Below, piece by piece: positions 1-7,767 of a stretch of 11,086 nt of DNA. A program made the translations under genes and the position numbers. Origin of the DNA: RUG563 sp024681215 (lineage in GTDB: Bacteria > Bacillota > Clostridia > Christensenellales > Aristaeellaceae); NCBI GenBank assembly GCA_024681215.1, contig JAILBG010000056.1, positions 1 through 11,086 of the forward strand. The letters run 5' to 3'. The notes beneath the pieces are model-generated. The model was not told the DNA's origin, made no database searches, and saw nothing but the letters and a program-made list of their open reading frames with translations. The first letter of the stretch is position 1. Every line of letters begins with the position of its first letter.

Positions 1-127
1 TGAGGTCCCGGGATTCCCGGGGCAGGCAGGCCAGCAGGTCGCGCACGGTGTCGATGCCGGCCTCGTGGAAGGCCTTGAGGCGCGCCGGGCCGATGCCCTT
101 GATGCTGGATAGCGCCGGTTCAGACAT
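1..127 (-). CDS. recG: ATP-dependent DNA helicase RecG, N-terminal fragment (cut by window edge)
   Basis: Only the first 42 codons are in the window; the gene runs off the left edge. The visible peptide contains LSSIKGIGPARLKAF, then GIDTVRDLLACLP and RESRDL. This is the helix-hairpin-helix-like start of RecG's wedge region (pattern: KGIGP..., GI..V.DLL..P.R..D), as in Bacillus and E. coli RecG. RecG remodels stalled replication forks and branched DNA. The start is ATG at 127 because a GAGGAG Shine-Dalgarno lies at 138-143, ten bases upstream; the nearby ATG at 134 hits a stop after four codons. The helicase motifs lie outside the window, so the name rests on the N-terminus alone. A strong terminator lies just upstream and only about 45 bases are left for a promoter; I could not recognise a convincing one there. 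Confidence 0.75.
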   Translation of the reverse strand, partial: MSEPALSSIKGIGPARLKAFHEAGIDTVRDLLACLPRESRDL

Positions 128-171
128 GGTTCATTCACTCCTCGCAGGGAACTGCACGTTAAGGATAGCAT

Positions 172-207
172 AAAAAACGCGCCTCCGTCAAGCGCGGCGG
201 AGGCGCG
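172..207 (-). terminator. Rho-independent terminator of the Gfo/Idh operon
   Basis: Positions 178-187 and 198-207 form a perfect 10-bp GC-rich stem (CGCGCCTCCG with CGGAGGCGCG) around a 10-base loop. On the minus strand it is followed at once by six T (172-177). It lies about 17 bases past the stop codon of the oxidoreductase ending at 224 and separates that operon from recG. Confidence 0.9.
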
Positions 208-223
208 GGGATATGGATGAGGT

Positions 224-1309
224 TTACTTCCGGCCCGTCAGCTCCAGGGCCTGCATTTGCGCCTTCACGCACAGCTCCGCCGCCTTGAAGGCATGCGCCT
301 GGGTCATGGCGTTCTCGGTGCGGTTCAGGCAGTCCAGGATCAGCTGGCCGAAGAAGGGATAACCGGTAACGCCCACGGCGTTCACATAGGTTTCGCCCTT
401 CCCGTTGGCCAGAAACACGTGGCCGCCGCAGGGCTGATCGGAAGCCAGATTCACGTACTTGCGCACCTCGATGAAGCCCTCGGTGCCCAGGATGAACAGC
501 CTCCCGTCGCCCCAGGTGCGCAGCCCGTCCGGGGTGAACCAATCCACCCGGAAATAGTGGGTGGCCCCGTTCTTGCCCACCAGCATGCAGTCGCCGAAAT
601 CCTCCAGCTCGGGATATTCCGGATGATTATAATTGCCCACGCGGCTGGCGGTCACCGCGGCGTCCTCCTCCCCGGCGTAGGTGAGGAACTGCTCGATCTG
701 ATGGCTGCCGATATCGCACAGGATGCCGCCGTATTTTTCCCTTTCAAAGAACCAGGCGGGGCGGCCCGGAGCGCCCAGACGGTGAGGGCCGAAGCCGTTC
801 ACGGCGATCACCCTGCCGATCTCTCCCTGCTCCACCATATACCCCGCCAAAAGCGAGCCTTCGTCGTGGAGCCGCTCGGCGTAATAGACCATGTATTTTT
901 TTCCGGTCTCCGCCGTCTTTTTCCGGGCGGCGGCCAGCTGGTCCAGGGTGGTGAAGGGCGCCTTGTCGGTGAAGTAATCCTTCCCCGCGTCCATGGCGCG
1001 CAGGCCCAGGGCGCAGCGCTCGCTGGTGACGGCGGCGCCGGCGATGAGATGGGTTTCCCCGTCGGAGAGGGCTTCCTCCTCGCTGCGGGCGGGCCGGGCC
1101 TGGGGGAAGGCCCGGAGGAACGACGCCACCTTGGCGGGGTCCGGATCCCACACGTATTTGAGGGTGCCGCCCGCTTCGGTGAGGCCGTTGCACATGCCGT
1201 AGATGTGGCCGTGATCCAGCCGCACGGCGGAGAATACGAATTCGCCGGGCTTCACCACCGGCCGGGGCTTTCCCTTGGGGGCGTAATTCATGCCGTCGGA
1301 TACGTTCAT
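224..1309 (-). CDS. Gfo/Idh/MocA-family oxidoreductase (361 aa), second gene of a coupled pair
   Basis: Predicted NAD(P)-dependent sugar or polyol dehydrogenase of the glucose-fructose oxidoreductase/inositol dehydrogenase family; the substrate cannot be read from sequence. The N-terminal Rossmann part covers about residues 23-125 and the C-terminal alpha/beta dimerisation and substrate domain about 150-361. Visible landmarks are DKAP at 115-118, in the place of the family's EKP with K116 as the catalytic lysine candidate, and DIGSHQIEQF from 199, where D199 and H203 match the usual Asp/His pair. The dinucleotide loop is unusual: FSAVRLDHGHIYGM (25-39) replaces the classic GxGxxG. The ATG at 1309 overlaps the TGA of the upstream gene (ATGA), and AAGGAAGGAAAG lies just upstream, so translation is coupled. 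The length is normal for the family. Family call is firm; cofactor and substrate are unknown. Confidence 0.88.
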   Translation of the reverse strand: MNVSDGMNYAPKGKPRPVVKPGEFVFSAVRLDHGHIYGMCNGLTEAGGTLKYVWDPDPAKVASFLRAFPQARPARSEEEALSDGETHLIAGAAVTSERCALGLRAMDAGKDYFTDKAPFTTLDQLAAARKKTAETGKKYMVYYAERLHDEGSLLAGYMVEQGEIGRVIAVNGFGPHRLGAPGRPAWFFEREKYGGILCDIGSHQIEQFLTYAGEEDAAVTASRVGNYNHPEYPELEDFGDCMLVGKNGATHYFRVDWFTPDGLRTWGDGRLFILGTEGFIEVRKYVNLASDQPCGGHVFLANGKGETYVNAVGVTGYPFFGQLILDCLNRTENAMTQAHAFKAAELCVKAQMQALELTGRK

Positions 1310-2469
1310 TTGCTTTCCTTCCTTCCGAAACCGCCGAAGCTGATCTCTCCGTCGAATTCCTGCACGGACGCCGTCTTCTCGTGGAAGTGGGGCATGGCTG
1401 CGCGGATGCCCGCGACGGTGTATAATGGATCGTCCGTCCGCAGGGGCAGCTCCGCCGGGGCGTGCTGGGCGCCGGCCTTGTAGATGGCGGTAATCAGCTC
1501 GATGGTGCGGCGGCCATCCTCCCCGGTGATGGCCACGTCCGTGCCGTTTTCCAGGGCCGAAAGCACGTTTTCCAACTGGCCCACGTGCATTTCCCAGGGC
1601 AGGGGCGGCAGGGAGGAGAGGAAATCCTCCGCCTGCTTCTCAAAGGCGGGATCGGACTGCGGGATCGGGAAGCCGTTGGGCTGGGGCTGGGAAGCGAACA
1701 CCTCCCAGGGTGCGGCGATCTTGGCCTTTTCGCACTGGAACACCAGGCGCTGGTCCTCCCCGTGGTGCACCACAGAAGCCGTCACCGTGGCCAGCGCGCC
1801 GGGATACTCCAGCACGGAGACGCTCAGATCCTCCACCTCGGCGTTGTCGTGGGCGGTGTTCGCCAGCACGCTGGTGACCCGCTTGGGCAGGCCCATCATC
1901 CACCCCAGCATGTCGATGTGGTGCACGGCGTGGTTCAGTGTGCAGCCGCCGCCCTCCTTTTCCCAGGTGCCCCGCCACCACAGGTCGTAGTAGCTGTGGC
2001 CCCGGAACCAAAGGGAGTCGATCTGGGCGTGGCGCACGGGCCCGGCGATGCCGCTGTCCAGCAGGGCCTTCAGATCCCTGATGGGCTTGCGGAAACGGTT
2101 CTGAGCGATGATGGAGAGCTTTTTCCCGCTTTCGTCCCGGGCGCGGAGCATCTGATCGCACTCCTCCAGGGACGCGGCCATGGGCTTTTCGCACACCACG
2201 TTTTTCCCGCTGCGCAGGGCGTTGATGCTGATTTCGGCGTGGACGAAGGGCGGGGTGCACACGTCCACCAGGTCGATCTCCATTCCCAGCATGTCCCGGT
2301 GGTCCTCAAACACCTCCGCGTCCAGGCCGTACTGCTCCTTCACCCGCTGGGCCTTGCCAGGCACGATATCCACCAGCGCGGCGATGCGGCAGCGCTCCGG
2401 GAATTTGAGGTACGCCTGGATGTGGGCGTGGGAGATGCCGCCGGTGCCAACGATCGCGATTCGGATCAT
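1306..2469 (-). CDS. Gfo/Idh/MocA-family oxidoreductase (387 aa), first gene of a coupled pair
   Basis: A canonical Gfo/Idh/MocA dehydrogenase, predicted to oxidise or reduce a sugar, sugar acid or inositol with NAD(P). The start MIRIAIVGTGGISHAH carries the dinucleotide-binding GTGGIS (8-13). EKP lies at 94-96 (catalytic K95), and NHAVHHID at 179-186 supplies the usual active-site His and Asp (H183, D186). AQNRFRKP (122-129) is typical of the segment after the Rossmann fold. An AAGGAAG Shine-Dalgarno at 2479-2485 is nine bases from the ATG at 2469. An extended -10 promoter lies about 75 bases upstream. Its stop overlaps the start of the second oxidoreductase, so the two are probably made together and may act in sequence on one substrate. 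The divergent AraC-type gene is the likely regulator (inference from layout). Confidence 0.92.
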   Translation of the reverse strand: MIRIAIVGTGGISHAHIQAYLKFPERCRIAALVDIVPGKAQRVKEQYGLDAEVFEDHRDMLGMEIDLVDVCTPPFVHAEISINALRSGKNVVCEKPMAASLEECDQMLRARDESGKKLSIIAQNRFRKPIRDLKALLDSGIAGPVRHAQIDSLWFRGHSYYDLWWRGTWEKEGGGCTLNHAVHHIDMLGWMMGLPKRVTSVLANTAHDNAEVEDLSVSVLEYPGALATVTASVVHHGEDQRLVFQCEKAKIAAPWEVFASQPQPNGFPIPQSDPAFEKQAEDFLSSLPPLPWEMHVGQLENVLSALENGTDVAITGEDGRRTIELITAIYKAGAQHAPAELPLRTDDPLYTVAGIRAAMPHFHEKTASVQEFDGEISFGGFGRKESK

Positions 2470-2541
2470 CCTGTCATCTTCCTTTCTTCCTGCCTCGGCG
2501 GCCCGAGGGCCGTCCGCAGGTTCTTCTCATCTGCTGCGCTT

Positions 2542-2550
2542 AGTATACCA
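2542..2550 (-). promoter_or_regulatory. Extended -10 promoter for the Gfo/Idh operon
   Basis: Read on the minus strand this is TGGTATACT, an extended -10 element (TGn plus TATACT, one mismatch to TATAAT). No good -35 is seen at 17 or 18 bases, which fits an activator-dependent promoter. Transcription would start near 2535, giving a leader of about 65 bases to the ATG at 2469. The site lies in the 173-bp divergent region shared with the AraC-type gene. Confidence 0.55.
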
Positions 2551-2642
2551 TGCCTATCTTCCCGGTTTCCACACAGAAAATGCTCATTTTTGTGCGAATC
2601 CTGCACTTTCTTTCCCCCAGGCGCTGAAAGGAGCAAACCGAC

Positions 2643-3524
2643 ATGGATCCATCCATCAGCCAGAGAAACGCGGCGCTCACCACCATGGAAAAAGGCCGGG
2701 TGTACGAGGCGTTCTATTCCCGGTCCGAACGGAAGGAAATCACGGAATACCATTGCCATGATTTCTATGAATTCTATATGCACGTCCACGGCGGGCAGTA
2801 TTTCGGGCTGGACAACAGCCTGTATCTGCTCAAGCCGTACCAGATATTCATTATCCCGCCTTTTTCCATGCACGGCCTTTCCAGCGTCACGGAGCTGAGG
2901 AATTACGAGCGGGCGTACCTCAACCTTTCCCTGGAATCTCTCAGGACCCTGGGCTGCGGGAAGATCGATCTGGACGGCTTTTTCCGCAGCTACACGTCCC
3001 GGGGCCTGTACACCTTCCAGCTCAGCTCCGCCGAGGCGGAAACCTGCGCCGATCAGCTCCGCAGGCTGCAGGCCGCCGACCAGGAGGATCCCCTGGAGCA
3101 ATTCACCTGCTGCGGCATCCTGATCGACTTCCTCAATACCCTCTGCCACGGCATCCGCCAGAGCCAGGACGTGACGGGCAGCGTGATCTCCAACAGCGTC
3201 ATCCAGGACGTGCTCACCTATATCAACAGCAATTATACTCAGCCCCTGCGCATCGATCAGCTGGCCAAGCAGTTCGGCATCAGCGTCAGCTATCTGAGCC
3301 ACGAATTCACCAAATTCACCAACCGCAGCGTGTATGACTATATCCTGTACCGCCGGGTGATGCTGGCTCGCCAGATGATGCAGACCGATCTGAGCCTGAA
3401 CGCCATCGCGTATCAGTGCGGCTTCAACGATTATTCCAATTTCCTGCGGATATTCAACAAGCTGGTGGGCACGTCGCCCAGCCAGTTCCGCAAGCAGATC
3501 AAGCGCTTTCAGCCCGCCCCGTGA
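2643..3524 (+). CDS. AraC-family transcriptional regulator (293 aa)
   Basis: The N-terminal half is a cupin-type ligand-sensing domain: HCHDFYEFYMHVHGG starts at residue 37, and LLKPYQIFIIPPFSMHGL matches the strand pattern of AraC_binding domains. The C-terminal AraC/XylS DNA-binding domain has two helix-turn-helix units, LRIDQLAKQFGISVSYLS from about 202 and LSLNAIAYQCGFNDYSNFLR from about 250, ending with the hallmark TSPSQFRK. It should bind promoter DNA and respond to a sugar or related ligand. An AAAGGAG Shine-Dalgarno (2627-2633) precedes the ATG by nine bases. It is transcribed away from the two oxidoreductases, the usual layout for a local activator of the divergent operon, and lies upstream of the glucan genes, which have their own promoter. 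The ligand is unknown. Confidence 0.94.
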   Translation: MDPSISQRNAALTTMEKGRVYEAFYSRSERKEITEYHCHDFYEFYMHVHGGQYFGLDNSLYLLKPYQIFIIPPFSMHGLSSVTELRNYERAYLNLSLESLRTLGCGKIDLDGFFRSYTSRGLYTFQLSSAEAETCADQLRRLQAADQEDPLEQFTCCGILIDFLNTLCHGIRQSQDVTGSVISNSVIQDVLTYINSNYTQPLRIDQLAKQFGISVSYLSHEFTKFTNRSVYDYILYRRVMLARQMMQTDLSLNAIAYQCGFNDYSNFLRIFNKLVGTSPSQFRKQIKRFQPAP

Positions 3525-3549
3525 TCCTTGGGCGATGCGCGCTTCCCCG

Positions 3550-3587
3550 GCGGACAGACGGCTTTCGCCTGCGTCCGCTGTTTTTTT
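3550..3587 (+). terminator. Rho-independent terminator after the AraC-family gene
   Basis: An outer 6-bp stem (GCGGAC 3550-3555 with GTCCGC 3573-3578) and an inner GGC/GCC stem closed by a TTTC loop, with a small internal bulge, are followed by TG and seven T (3581-3587). It lies 25 bases after the regulator's stop and isolates it from the glucan operon. Confidence 0.85.
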
Positions 3588-3611
3588 GTGGAAAAATTTT
3601 GCGTTTTCATC

Positions 3612-3640
3612 TGGCGTTTGAGGCGCGGATACTGTATAAT
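3612..3640 (+). promoter_or_regulatory. Promoter of the glgB/beta-helix operon
   Basis: A perfect -10 TATAAT lies at 3635-3640 just after the terminator of the preceding gene. At 17 bases spacing the -35 is TGGCGT (3612-3617), a poor match; a better-looking TTGAGG at 3618 is too close (11 bases). An A/T-rich tract (about 3580-3610) lies upstream and could help polymerase binding. Transcription should start near 3647, leaving a leader of about 73 bases. Confidence 0.65.
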
Positions 3641-3669
3641 AGATCCCAGAAAGAAATGATATGTCAAGC

Positions 3670-3699
3670 GCCGGCGCGCCGCCGGAAGGCGGCGGCCGC
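3670..3699 (+). promoter_or_regulatory. GGAA-tetraloop hairpin in the glgB leader
   Basis: CGCCGCC (3677-3683) pairs perfectly with GGCGGCG (3688-3694) around GGAA, which fits the GNRA tetraloop rule. After one bulged base (3676) the stem extends by four more pairs (3672-3675 with 3695-3698). It ends five bases before the AAGGAGG Shine-Dalgarno (3705-3711). There is no T tract, so it is not a terminator; it could stabilise the mRNA or affect ribosome loading. Confidence 0.5.
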
Positions 3700-3719
3700 A
3701 TAAGAAGGAGGATCGCGCC

Positions 3720-5699
3720 ATGCTGGGTATTCTCAAAACCCACCCCGAACTGCGCCCCTATGAGAGCGATTTGAAGCTGCGGATGGATCTGTACAGGGCC
3801 AAGAAGCGCCAGCTGCTGCCCCGGGGAAAAACGCTGAACAGCTTTGCCAACGCCCACAAATATTTCGGGTTTCACCGCCTGAAGGACGGCTGGGTGTACC
3901 GGGAATGGGCGCCGGGGGCGGATCAGGTGTTCCTGACGGGGGATTTCAATGACTGGCACTGGATCGACACGCCCCTGGAGCGGCGGGAAAACGGCTGCTG
4001 GGAGGTGTTCCTGCCGGGGGAGACCCTGCGCCACGACAGCAAGGTCATGACCATCGTGAAGAACGGCGATCATCTTTCCCAGCATCTGCCCCTCTATACC
4101 CGCCGGGCGGTGCAGGACTGGCAGAACGGCAGCTGGTGCTGCGAGGTGCAGGACGATACGGAGAAATATCCCTGGACGGACAAGGATTTTGTCCTGGACG
4201 AGCCGCCGCTGATCTACGAGGCCCACGTGGGCATGGCCACGGAGGAATACCGCACCGCCACCTACACCGAATTTGCGGATAACGTGCTGCCCCACGTGAA
4301 GGAGGGCGGGTACAACACGGTGCAGCTCATGGCCATCATGGAGCATCCCTTCTACGCCTCCTTCGGCTATCAGGTGAGCAATTTCTACGCTCCCTCCTCC
4401 CGCTTCGGCACGCCGGACGAGCTGCGCTACCTGATCAACAAGGCCCACGAAATGGGCATCCGGGTGCTGCTGGACGTGGTGCACTCCCACGCCTGCCCCA
4501 ACACCCTGGAGGGCATCAACCTCTTCGACGGCACCTCCTACCAGTTCTTCCACGAGGGCGGAAGGGGCGATCACAGCGCCTGGGGCACCAAGTGCTTCAA
4601 TTACGACAAGCCCGAGGTGCTGCATTTCCTGCTGAGCAATCTGAAATACTGGATGGAGGAATTCCACTTCGACGGCTTCCGCTTCGACGGCGTCACCTCC
4701 ATGCTGTACCACGATCACGGCCTGGGGGTGGCCTTCTCCTCGCTGGATACCTATTTCACCATGAATACCGACGTGGAATCCGTCACTTACCTGCAATTGG
4801 CCAACGAGCTGATCCGCCAGGTGAACCCCCGGGCGCTCACCATCGCCGAGGACATGAGCGGCATGCCCGGCATGTGCGAGCCGGTGAAGGACGGCGGCAT
4901 CGGGTTCGATTACCGGCTGGGCATGGGGCTGCCGGATCTGTGGATCCGCCTGGCGAAGGATTACAGGGATGAGGACTGGCGGCTGGATATGATCTGGAAG
5001 GAGCTCACCTTCCGCAACGCCCCCACCATCGCCTATGTGGAAAGCCACGACCAGGCCCTGGTGGGCGACAAGACGATGATTTTCCGCTTTGCCGACGCCG
5101 CCATGTACGATCAGATGGAGAAGGACACCCACACCCTGGTCATCGACCGGGCCATCGCGCTGCATAAAATGATCCGTCTGCTCACCCTGGCCGCCGGCGG
5201 CACCGGGTATCTCAACTTCATGGGCAACGAATTCGGCCATCCCGAATGGATCGATTTTCCCCGGCCCGGCAACAACAACAGCTATCATTACTGCCGCCGC
5301 CAGTGGAGCCTGATGAAGAACCCCGATCTGAAATACCAGTACCTGAACAAGTTCGACCAGGATATGATTAGGACCGCCCGGGACGCGCATCTGTTCAGCG
5401 AGGCCTATCCCGAGCTGCGGTGGATCCACGAGGATCAGCATGTGATCGCCTTCGAGCGGGCGGGGCTGCTGTTCGTATTCAATTTTGATCCTGTGAACAG
5501 CTATACCGATTATCCCATCCCCGTCAGCCAGGCGAAGGAGTACCAGGTGCTCTTCTCCACCGACGATTACTGGTACGGCGGCTTCGGCCGGGTGCATCAC
5601 GACCGGGTCAGCGCCCTGGATCCCGAGCTGGAAGGCCCCCACGTGCGGCTGTACCTGCCTTCCCGCACCGCCACGGTGCTCAAGGCCGTGGAAGACTGA
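3720..5699 (+). CDS. glgB: 1,4-alpha-glucan branching enzyme, eukaryotic (GBE1-like) type
   Basis: This enzyme cuts alpha-1,4-glucan chains and rejoins them as alpha-1,6 branches, making glycogen in the cytoplasm. At 659 aa it has an N-terminal CBM48-like domain (FGFHRLKDGWVYREWAPGAD and VFLTGDFNDW, about 48-80), a GH13 barrel from about 165, and a C-terminal beta domain. Catalytic landmarks are DVVHSH (252-257), FDGFRFDGV with nucleophile D323, IAEDMSGMP with acid/base E377, and ESHDQALVGDK with H443-D444. Stretches such as VQLMAIMEHPFYASFGYQVS, FLNFMGNEFGHPEW-like YLNFMGNEFGHPEW, and AFERAGLLFVFNF match animal, fungal and plant branching enzymes far better than E. coli-type GlgB, placing it in the GH13_8-like group from memory. 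An AAGGAGG Shine-Dalgarno lies eight bases before the ATG. It is followed after 15 bases by the beta-helix gene. No glgC, glgA or glgP is nearby. Confidence 0.95.
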   Translation: MLGILKTHPELRPYESDLKLRMDLYRAKKRQLLPRGKTLNSFANAHKYFGFHRLKDGWVYREWAPGADQVFLTGDFNDWHWIDTPLERRENGCWEVFLPGETLRHDSKVMTIVKNGDHLSQHLPLYTRRAVQDWQNGSWCCEVQDDTEKYPWTDKDFVLDEPPLIYEAHVGMATEEYRTATYTEFADNVLPHVKEGGYNTVQLMAIMEHPFYASFGYQVSNFYAPSSRFGTPDELRYLINKAHEMGIRVLLDVVHSHACPNTLEGINLFDGTSYQFFHEGGRGDHSAWGTKCFNYDKPEVLHFLLSNLKYWMEEFHFDGFRFDGVTSMLYHDHGLGVAFSSLDTYFTMNTDVESVTYLQLANELIRQVNPRALTIAEDMSGMPGMCEPVKDGGIGFDYRLGMGLPDLWIRLAKDYRDEDWRLDMIWKELTFRNAPTIAYVESHDQALVGDKTMIFRFADAAMYDQMEKDTHTLVIDRAIALHKMIRLLTLAAGGTGYLNFMGNEFGHPEWIDFPRPGNNNSYHYCRRQWSLMKNPDLKYQYLNKFDQDMIRTARDAHLFSEAYPELRWIHEDQHVIAFERAGLLFVFNFDPVNSYTDYPIPVSQAKEYQVLFSTDDYWYGGFGRVHHDRVSALDPELEGPHVRLYLPSRTATVLKAVED

Positions 5700-5714
5700 G
5701 AAAGGAGCCATGCC

Positions 5715-7703
5715 ATGCAGTATTATGTGAACGCCGCCGCTTCCCGGGACGGGAACGGCAGCCGGGAAATGCCCTTCCGCCGCATCGGCGACGCGGCGAA
5801 AATCGCCCGGCCCGGAGACGAGATCATCGTGGCCCCCGGCGTCTACCGGGAGTATGTGAACCCCCGGAATGCCGGCACGGAGGACAAGCGCATCGTATAC
5901 CGCAGCGAAAAGATCCGGGGCGCGGTGATCACCGGCGCGGAGATCCTGACCGGCTGGAAACAATACGAAGGAAACGTATGGGTGAACCGGGTCGGCAACG
6001 GCGTGTTCGGGGCGTACAATCCCTATACCACCTTTGTCTGCGGCGACTGGTATTTCGCGCCCACGGTGCGCCACACGGGGGCGGTGTTCCTCAACGACCG
6101 GATGATGTATGAAACCGTCACCCTGGAGGAATGCCTGGCGGGCCAGCCCGATCCCTGCGCCTGGAATCAGGAGGACGCCCGGTATCTGTGGTACACCGAG
6201 CAGGACGGGAACGAAACCGTGCTCTACGCCAACTTCCAGGGCCGCGATCCCAACGCCGAAAAGGTGGAGATCACCGTGCGGCGCAACTGCTTCATGCCGG
6301 AAAAGACCCGGGTGGGCTATATCACCGTCAGCGGCTTCAAAATCGACAAGGCGGCCACCACCTGGGCGCCGCCTGCCGCTTACCAGGACGGCATGATCGG
6401 CCCCCACTGGAGCCGGGGCTGGATCATCGAGGACTGCGAGATCAGCAACAGCAAATGCTGCGGCATTTCCCTGGGCAAATACCGGGATGAGGAAAACGAC
6501 ATGTATTTCTACCATAAGCATGTCAAATCCCCCACCCAGATGGAGCGGGACGCCGTGTGCCGGGGCCAGTATCACGGATGGCTGAAGGAAAAAGTGGGCG
6601 GCCATATCATTCGCCGCTGCGAGGTGCACCACTGCGAGCAGACGGGCATCGTGGGCCGCATGGGCGGCGTGTTTTCCACCATCGAGGACTGCCACATCCA
6701 CGATATCTGCAATTCCCAGCAGCTGGGCGGCGCGGAAACCGCGGGCATCAAGCTGCACGCCGCTATCGACGTCACCATCCGCCGCAACCATATCCACCAC
6801 TGCATCATGGGCGTGTGGTGCGACTGGCAGGCCCAGGGCGCGCGGATCAGCCAGAACCTGATGCACGATAACACGCCCCCCGCGGGCCGGCCCCATGCCC
6901 AGGGCGCCATGTTCTCCACCGACGTGTTCATCGAGGTGGGCCACGGCCCCACCCTGATCGACAACAACCTGCTTCTGTCCCCGGTGAGCATCACCATCCC
7001 CAGCGAGGGCATCGCCGTGGTGCACAACCTGGTGCTGGGCAGCTTCTCCCTGATCAATTCCGGGGTGGACAGCATCGTTAACGGCCAGCGGGAGCCCCGG
7101 TACACCCCCTATCACATCCGCCACCGCACGGAAGTGGCCGGGTTCATGACCATCCTTCACGGGGACGACCGGATCTATAACAATATTTTCATTCAGCACT
7201 ATCCCGTCACCGATAAGAAGCGCAAGCCCACGGACGCGGCTTACGAGGTCGTGGGTACCGCGCCCTTCGATATCTTCCCCACCTACGACGAATGGATCAG
7301 CCATTTCATGATGGACCGGGAGCCGGACATGGGCGCCCTGGCGCCGTATCACTTCGGCCACCTCCCCGTGTGGGTGGAGGGCAACGCCTATTTCGCCGGG
7401 GCCACCGTCTGCAAGCATGAACGGCACAGCCTGGTGAACCGCCGGGCACGGCCCAAGGTGGAGCTTGTGGAAAAGGACGGCAGGTACGTCCTGAAAACCA
7501 ACGTGTATTCCTATATCAAGGACTTTGCCGACGGCATCGTTACCAGCGATATCCTGGGCCGCGCCTTCGAGCCGGAGCAGCGCTTTGAAAACCCCGACGG
7601 CAGCGCCATCACCTTTGACAGCGATTACCTGGGCGCCCACCGGGGTCTCTCCGCCCTGCCCGGGTCCTTTGCGGAGGCGTCCGGGGAATACGAAGTGTTC
7701 TGA
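5715..7703 (+). CDS. Right-handed parallel beta-helix protein, possibly a GH141-like carbohydrate-active enzyme (662 aa)
   Basis: It begins MQYYVNAAASRDGNGS, then PFRRIGDAAKIARPGDEIIV and APGVYREYV (about 20-48), the DUF1565-type opening of many secreted or cytosolic pectinase-fold proteins. The central part, about residues 205-490, is rich in beta-helix coil repeats such as GWIIEDCEISNSKCCGISLG, IIRRCEVHHCEQTGIVGR, TIEDCHIHDI, VTIRRNHIHHCIMGVW and DNNLLL. The C-terminal region (about 491-662) contains PDGSAITFDSDYLGAHR near its end. Similar proteins are often annotated as beta-helix repeat proteins or GH141-like hydrolases; the substrate is unknown and I cannot name catalytic residues. There is no signal peptide or membrane segment, so it is predicted to act in the cytoplasm on imported oligosaccharides. 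AAAGGAG (5701-5707) precedes the ATG by seven bases; another ATG at 5710 stops at once. It is co-transcribed with glgB. Confidence 0.8.
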   Translation: MQYYVNAAASRDGNGSREMPFRRIGDAAKIARPGDEIIVAPGVYREYVNPRNAGTEDKRIVYRSEKIRGAVITGAEILTGWKQYEGNVWVNRVGNGVFGAYNPYTTFVCGDWYFAPTVRHTGAVFLNDRMMYETVTLEECLAGQPDPCAWNQEDARYLWYTEQDGNETVLYANFQGRDPNAEKVEITVRRNCFMPEKTRVGYITVSGFKIDKAATTWAPPAAYQDGMIGPHWSRGWIIEDCEISNSKCCGISLGKYRDEENDMYFYHKHVKSPTQMERDAVCRGQYHGWLKEKVGGHIIRRCEVHHCEQTGIVGRMGGVFSTIEDCHIHDICNSQQLGGAETAGIKLHAAIDVTIRRNHIHHCIMGVWCDWQAQGARISQNLMHDNTPPAGRPHAQGAMFSTDVFIEVGHGPTLIDNNLLLSPVSITIPSEGIAVVHNLVLGSFSLINSGVDSIVNGQREPRYTPYHIRHRTEVAGFMTILHGDDRIYNNIFIQHYPVTDKKRKPTDAAYEVVGTAPFDIFPTYDEWISHFMMDREPDMGALAPYHFGHLPVWVEGNAYFAGATVCKHERHSLVNRRARPKVELVEKDGRYVLKTNVYSYIKDFADGIVTSDILGRAFEPEQRFENPDGSAITFDSDYLGAHRGLSALPGSFAEASGEYEVF

Positions 7704-7724
7704 AAAAACGCGCAGTTTCCTTTC

Positions 7725-7763
7725 TCCCCTCCGCGTCGGCGGAGGGGAATTTATATTTATACA
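7725..7763 (+). terminator. Terminator of the glgB/beta-helix operon
   Basis: CCCCTCCGC (7726-7734) and GCGGAGGGG (7739-7747) form a perfect 9-bp stem with a GTCG loop, extended by one T-A pair. The tail is A/T-rich (ATTTATATTTATA) rather than a pure T run. It lies 22 bases past the stop of the beta-helix gene and ahead of the argF promoter. Confidence 0.7.
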
Positions 7764-7767
7764 TATT

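Noticed and set aside
257..2898. Long plus-strand open frames over the two oxidoreductases
   Set aside because: They are antisense shadows of clear Gfo/Idh family genes, with biased composition and no family resemblance.
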